From Cliona cf. orientalis (Eukaryota > Porifera > Demospongiae > Clionaida > Clionaidae), in assembly GCA_963930775.1 (NCBI GenBank), contig OZ005690.1, forward strand, positions 5,440,225-5,504,224: a stretch of 64,000 nt of DNA. Reading direction: 5' to 3'. Within the stretch, counting starts at the first letter, position 1. The number at the start of each line of letters is the position of its first letter. Shown here in pieces: positions 61,482 to 64,000 of the stretch. The notes under the pieces are model-generated. The model saw only the letters and a program-made list of their open reading frames with translations. It did no database searches and was not told where the DNA came from. Position numbers and translations under genes: made by a program.

Positions 61482-61751
61482 GTGGAGGGGGATGGGGATA
61501 ATAGCGCATCCCCATCACCAGTATCTCCAAGGAAAAAGATGCAGATTAATAAACCCGGAGGCCTGGCCATACTCAACCCACAAATGCTTAGCTGCAAATT
61601 CACTGTAAACCTCCAATCCATATAGCACTGGTAAGGCCTCCACCATTAGTGCACAACAAGCCACGCCACAGGTCGGGTACACCCTCCAAACAACAACCCT
61701 ATCTAGCCAGCTGCTAGGCTGTATATACATAGAAAGCCGACGAACAGTTAA
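61482..61751 (+). repeat. Split direct repeat B2 (right end of element)
   Basis: Second copy of the 270-bp B repeat; ends at 61751 where P-element transposase sequence resumes (GTAC then CTATTAG). Confidence 0.85.
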
Positions 61752-61985
61752 GTACCTATTAGATAGAGTAATTACCCCGCGTGCGCGCATGCGCAGCAGG
61801 GGGTAAAGCAATCGGTTTGTCTGTTGTCTGTTGTCTGTCGTCTGTCGTCTGTCAGCATAAAAATCGGAAAATCTCAACATTTAAGCAAAAGTAGGGTCAA
61901 TAAATGGGATAAAATGGTGTAAGACCGCGAAAAAACACCTTCTGTCTCATTCTTAACCCCAGGCAATACCTAGGGAAGCTACAAA

Positions 61986-62430
61986 TCGTGCGAGTATGTC
62001 GGGCACGCCTACATCGGACACGCCCACCTAGTACTTCATGAAGTCTATTGCGCATGCTCGAGCTATTCCACTATTTCTGGGGAGTCTACTGCGCATGCTC
62101 AAGCTGCTCTACAGCATGCTTCTAGCACAAATTAATGTTATATGTGATCGTGGATCTCAGAAGGGAACGAAAAAGTTCAAGAGTAGCAAGAGATCCAAGG
62201 AAGCTAGAAATTGTGCGAGTATGTCGGACACGCCTTCATCGATATCGGACATGCCCACCTAGCACCTCATGAAGTCTATTGCGTATGCTCGAGCTGCTCT
62301 GCCATGGGAGTCTACTGTGCATGCTATAGCTAGAGCTGCTCTACAGCATACTTCTAGCACAAAATTAATGTCATTTGTGATCATGGCTCTCAGAAGGGAA
62401 CGAAAAAGTTCATGAGTAGCAAGAGACTAA
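61986..62430. repeat. 225-bp tandem duplication in a transposase intron
   Basis: GTGCGAGTATGTCGG starts at 61988 and again at 62213. Both copies continue through CACGCC..CATGAAGTCTATTGCG..GAGTCTACTG..AGAAGGGAACGAAAAAGTTC with scattered changes. Confidence 0.7.
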
Positions 62431-62737
62431 ACCATGTAAACTTCAAAGAACAGAGGTCTCAGGCATGGCCATGGGGGAGATTGCAATGGCACGCGGGGTA
62501 TGTGCTCTATGAGCTCTAGTTAATGAATGTAATAATAATTATCAGTATGGGTATGTCTAACCTGTGCTGCCAGATTGACCTTCATTTTGGAGTATGGAGT
62601 GAGCCATATGTGTTCACGACGGAGTTTAGGACACAAACGAACCCCAGGTACGTTAGTTTCTGATTCCAGTGGATATAGTGCCTCCATATGTTTCCAACTA
62701 ATTATTTGACCATTTTTCTGCATGTGTACATAACAAA

Positions 62738-62868
62738 ATTGTGTGTATTGTGTGCATGTGTGTATGTATTGCGTGTGTGTATGTACGTGTGTGCATTGTA
62801 TGGGTGTATGTGTATACGTGTGTGCATGTGTGTGTGTATTGTGTGGGTGTGTGGGTGTACACGTGCAT
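62738..62868. repeat. TG-rich microsatellite
   Basis: Imperfect TGTGTGTATG / CGTGTGTGCAT repeats over about 130 bp, within an intron of the degenerate transposase; it produces spurious Cys/Val and His/Thr frames. Confidence 0.8.
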
Positions 62869-64000
62869 GATTTGGTCACCATTAATACGTACCGGTTAGC
62901 TATGATTACTTGTAACTCTCTGGATCGCTTATGAGTGAATGAGTTGCTGAAACAGTTTCTGGTGGTCTTTACTAAGTGGTAGATCACAAAAAAAGTAGCT
63001 ACATATCTCGATCAGTGTATGGATTTTTGGTTCTGAAAGGGACAGAACCTCGCCGCTTCTTTTCACAGCAGATGCAGTAAAATCGCCGGTTAGGAGCTTG
63101 AGATGCTCCATCAGCAGTAACTGCAACAATTGGAAAGTTGTCAAGTTCCAGGGCCTCAATGACTTCCCATACCATGAGGAATAGTTGACCTCCTTTCAAA
63201 TCTGTTGTAGGAAAAGATGCTAGCTACTGGGAACGATAGTGAGGGTTTGAATACCGGCCTTATCATAAATGCCACCATTTTCTTGGCCAGAAAAGGGAGG
63301 AGAGGTGGATTGGATGACATCAAGTTGTCAATATCATTATTAGCACTTCCTAGGTCTGAGAATCCAACAAGCTCTCCAGTACTCTTGCCAAAAACTAGTC
63401 CAGTTTTCACCTTCATTTCATCCAATAGCAAAATGTACTGTTTCTGATCATCAGTTTTTATCCCTTCCTGATCTGAAATCTTTTTTTGCTTGTTGTAGAT
63501 ATTCAAAATTTACACTATTTTTAGTTGTGCACCAGTGGGAATAATCCCTAAGCGTGCGCTCAGAGGGAAGGGACAAAAAACCACTCCTCGTTACCATGTG
63601 GTAAGCTGCTCTGGAAGAGTATTGGAGACTAAGAGCAAAGCGAATAATCAGAGGGTGCCAGCGCATTTGTGTCTTGGTTTCATGACCTGCTCCTTCCACA
63701 GCATATACTGGGGGGAGTCCTTGTCAAATTTATTCTCAACATGGGGAGTCAGTTCGTTCATCAATCTGTGCATGTCTTCATTGTCTTTGTCAATCATCTT
63801 CACTCTTTGCTTCTTGATTAGTTTCTTGATTTGTGCATCCCGGTAATAACATTTTGACTTGAGTAATCTTTTTCTTTTTGACAGCTCTTCAATCTCTCCA
63901 TAATTCCTCTCTCGGCATGTGAGCATATAGTAGTGTGGCTGTCATAAGCCACACTTATCTGCTCATCGTGACATTTCTCACGATGATGTCTCACCCGCAG

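Larger units (their letters stand above)
55431..61751. mobile_element. Split-direct-repeat (Ngaro/PAT-like) tyrosine-recombinase retroelement, non-autonomous
   Basis: Repeat order A1 (55431-55624), internal, B1 (60929-61198), A2 (61199-61392), an 89-bp spacer, B2 (61482-61751). A1 and A2 (194 bp) and B1 and B2 (270 bp) read as identical. The B1/A2 junction is exactly the element's right end joined to its left end, as a circular intermediate would produce. There is no target-site duplication. This is the layout of Ngaro/PAT-like DIRS-order elements, which encode RT, RNase H and a tyrosine recombinase. I found none of those genes in the 5.3-kb interior; an open frame without Met at about 55590-55970 and other short frames are unrecognised. 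It is therefore probably mobilised in trans. The interior contains two tandem arrays, a C35 tract and a hAT-type MITE. Confidence 0.75.
54708..63926 (-). pseudogene. P-element/THAP9-type DDE transposase, frameshifted and interrupted by a retroelement
   Basis: From 5' to 3' on the minus strand: coiled coil and LWKEQ (63926-63690); a frame change; MRWHPLIIRFALSL and LPSERTLRDYSHW (63660-63540); ILLLDEMKVKTGLVFGKS (about 63430-63370, first catalytic Asp); VAVTADGAS (about 63125, second Asp); NPYTDRDM then TAG; HLVKTTRNCFSNS in another frame (about 62970); exon 62717-62562 with LTPYSKMKVNLAAQ; exon 61755-61752 joined to 55430-55257 with SETVAIALQVLDDD; exon 55185-55061 (WLKNDCLSYLRDWEEE); and exon 55003-54708 with NPLERYFSRQRHRGGG (the DPLE-type acidic motif). 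This order is that of P-element/THAP9 RNase H-like transposases. At least four frameshifts or stops make it dead. The THAP finger would lie beyond the window. A 6.3-kb retroelement splits it at 55430/61752. Confidence 0.75.

Noticed and set aside
62520..62987. 155-codon minus frame with His/Thr repeats
   Set aside because: Only its two ends match transposase; the centre is intronic TG microsatellite read through. Treated as parts of two exons.

Overview
This is eukaryotic, animal-type DNA, not bacterial: genes are split by short GT-AG introns (about 50-1,200 bp), intergenic DNA is AT-rich, and the gene content is metazoan (secreted VWA protein, Golgi chondroitin synthase, TKL kinase). The many small TA-flanked inverted-repeat elements, the recurrent AATAATATTATT palindrome and the large tandem secreted proteins are what I would expect of a demosponge. 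That assignment is an inference; no sequence search was possible.

Layout. 1-4,400: repeat-rich, with a broken FYVE-finger fragment, a TA-flanked MITE and three dead LINE pieces. 4,423-8,394 (+): secreted hemicentin/VWA7-like VWA protein, 4 exons, 759 aa. 9,348-13,208 (-): chondroitin synthase, 3 exons, with an apparent one-base frameshift. 14,645-20,076 (+): 742-aa, 14-exon TKL kinase with an unrecognised N-terminal module and an Ig-like segment. 20,146-28,586 (-): intact 12-exon, 411-aa integrase-core (DDE) gene; its 6.1-kb intron holds a complete second gene on the same strand (21,270-26,349, 8 exons, 350 aa). 28.6-31.3 kb: repeats only. 31,332-35,886 and 38,682-42,701 (-): tandem paralogues for very large secreted proteins; the first has an 8-bp frameshifting deletion and the second is intact (1,272 aa) and unusually arginine-rich. 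45,488-46,336 (-): single-exon orphan, 282 aa. 47,010-48,285 (-): decayed low-complexity 3' gene fragment.

48.5-64 kb is a transposon graveyard: a LINE ORF with a PHD-like finger, a stack of nested inverted-repeat elements (50.8-52.9 kb), and a degenerate P-element/THAP9-type transposase (-) facing a convergent second ORF (+). Into an exon of that transposase a 6,321-bp element (55,431-61,751) has inserted. It has the split-direct-repeat order A1-internal-B1-A2-B2 of Ngaro/PAT-like tyrosine-recombinase retrotransposons. Its repeat pairs read as identical (194 and 270 bp), and removing it restores a splice acceptor and the family motif. It carries a hAT-type MITE of its own.

Exon coordinates below were read by eye and checked by reading-frame continuity. 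Three multi-exon models (VWA, kinase, integrase-core) and the nested gene close in frame from ATG to stop, as does the second large paralogue.
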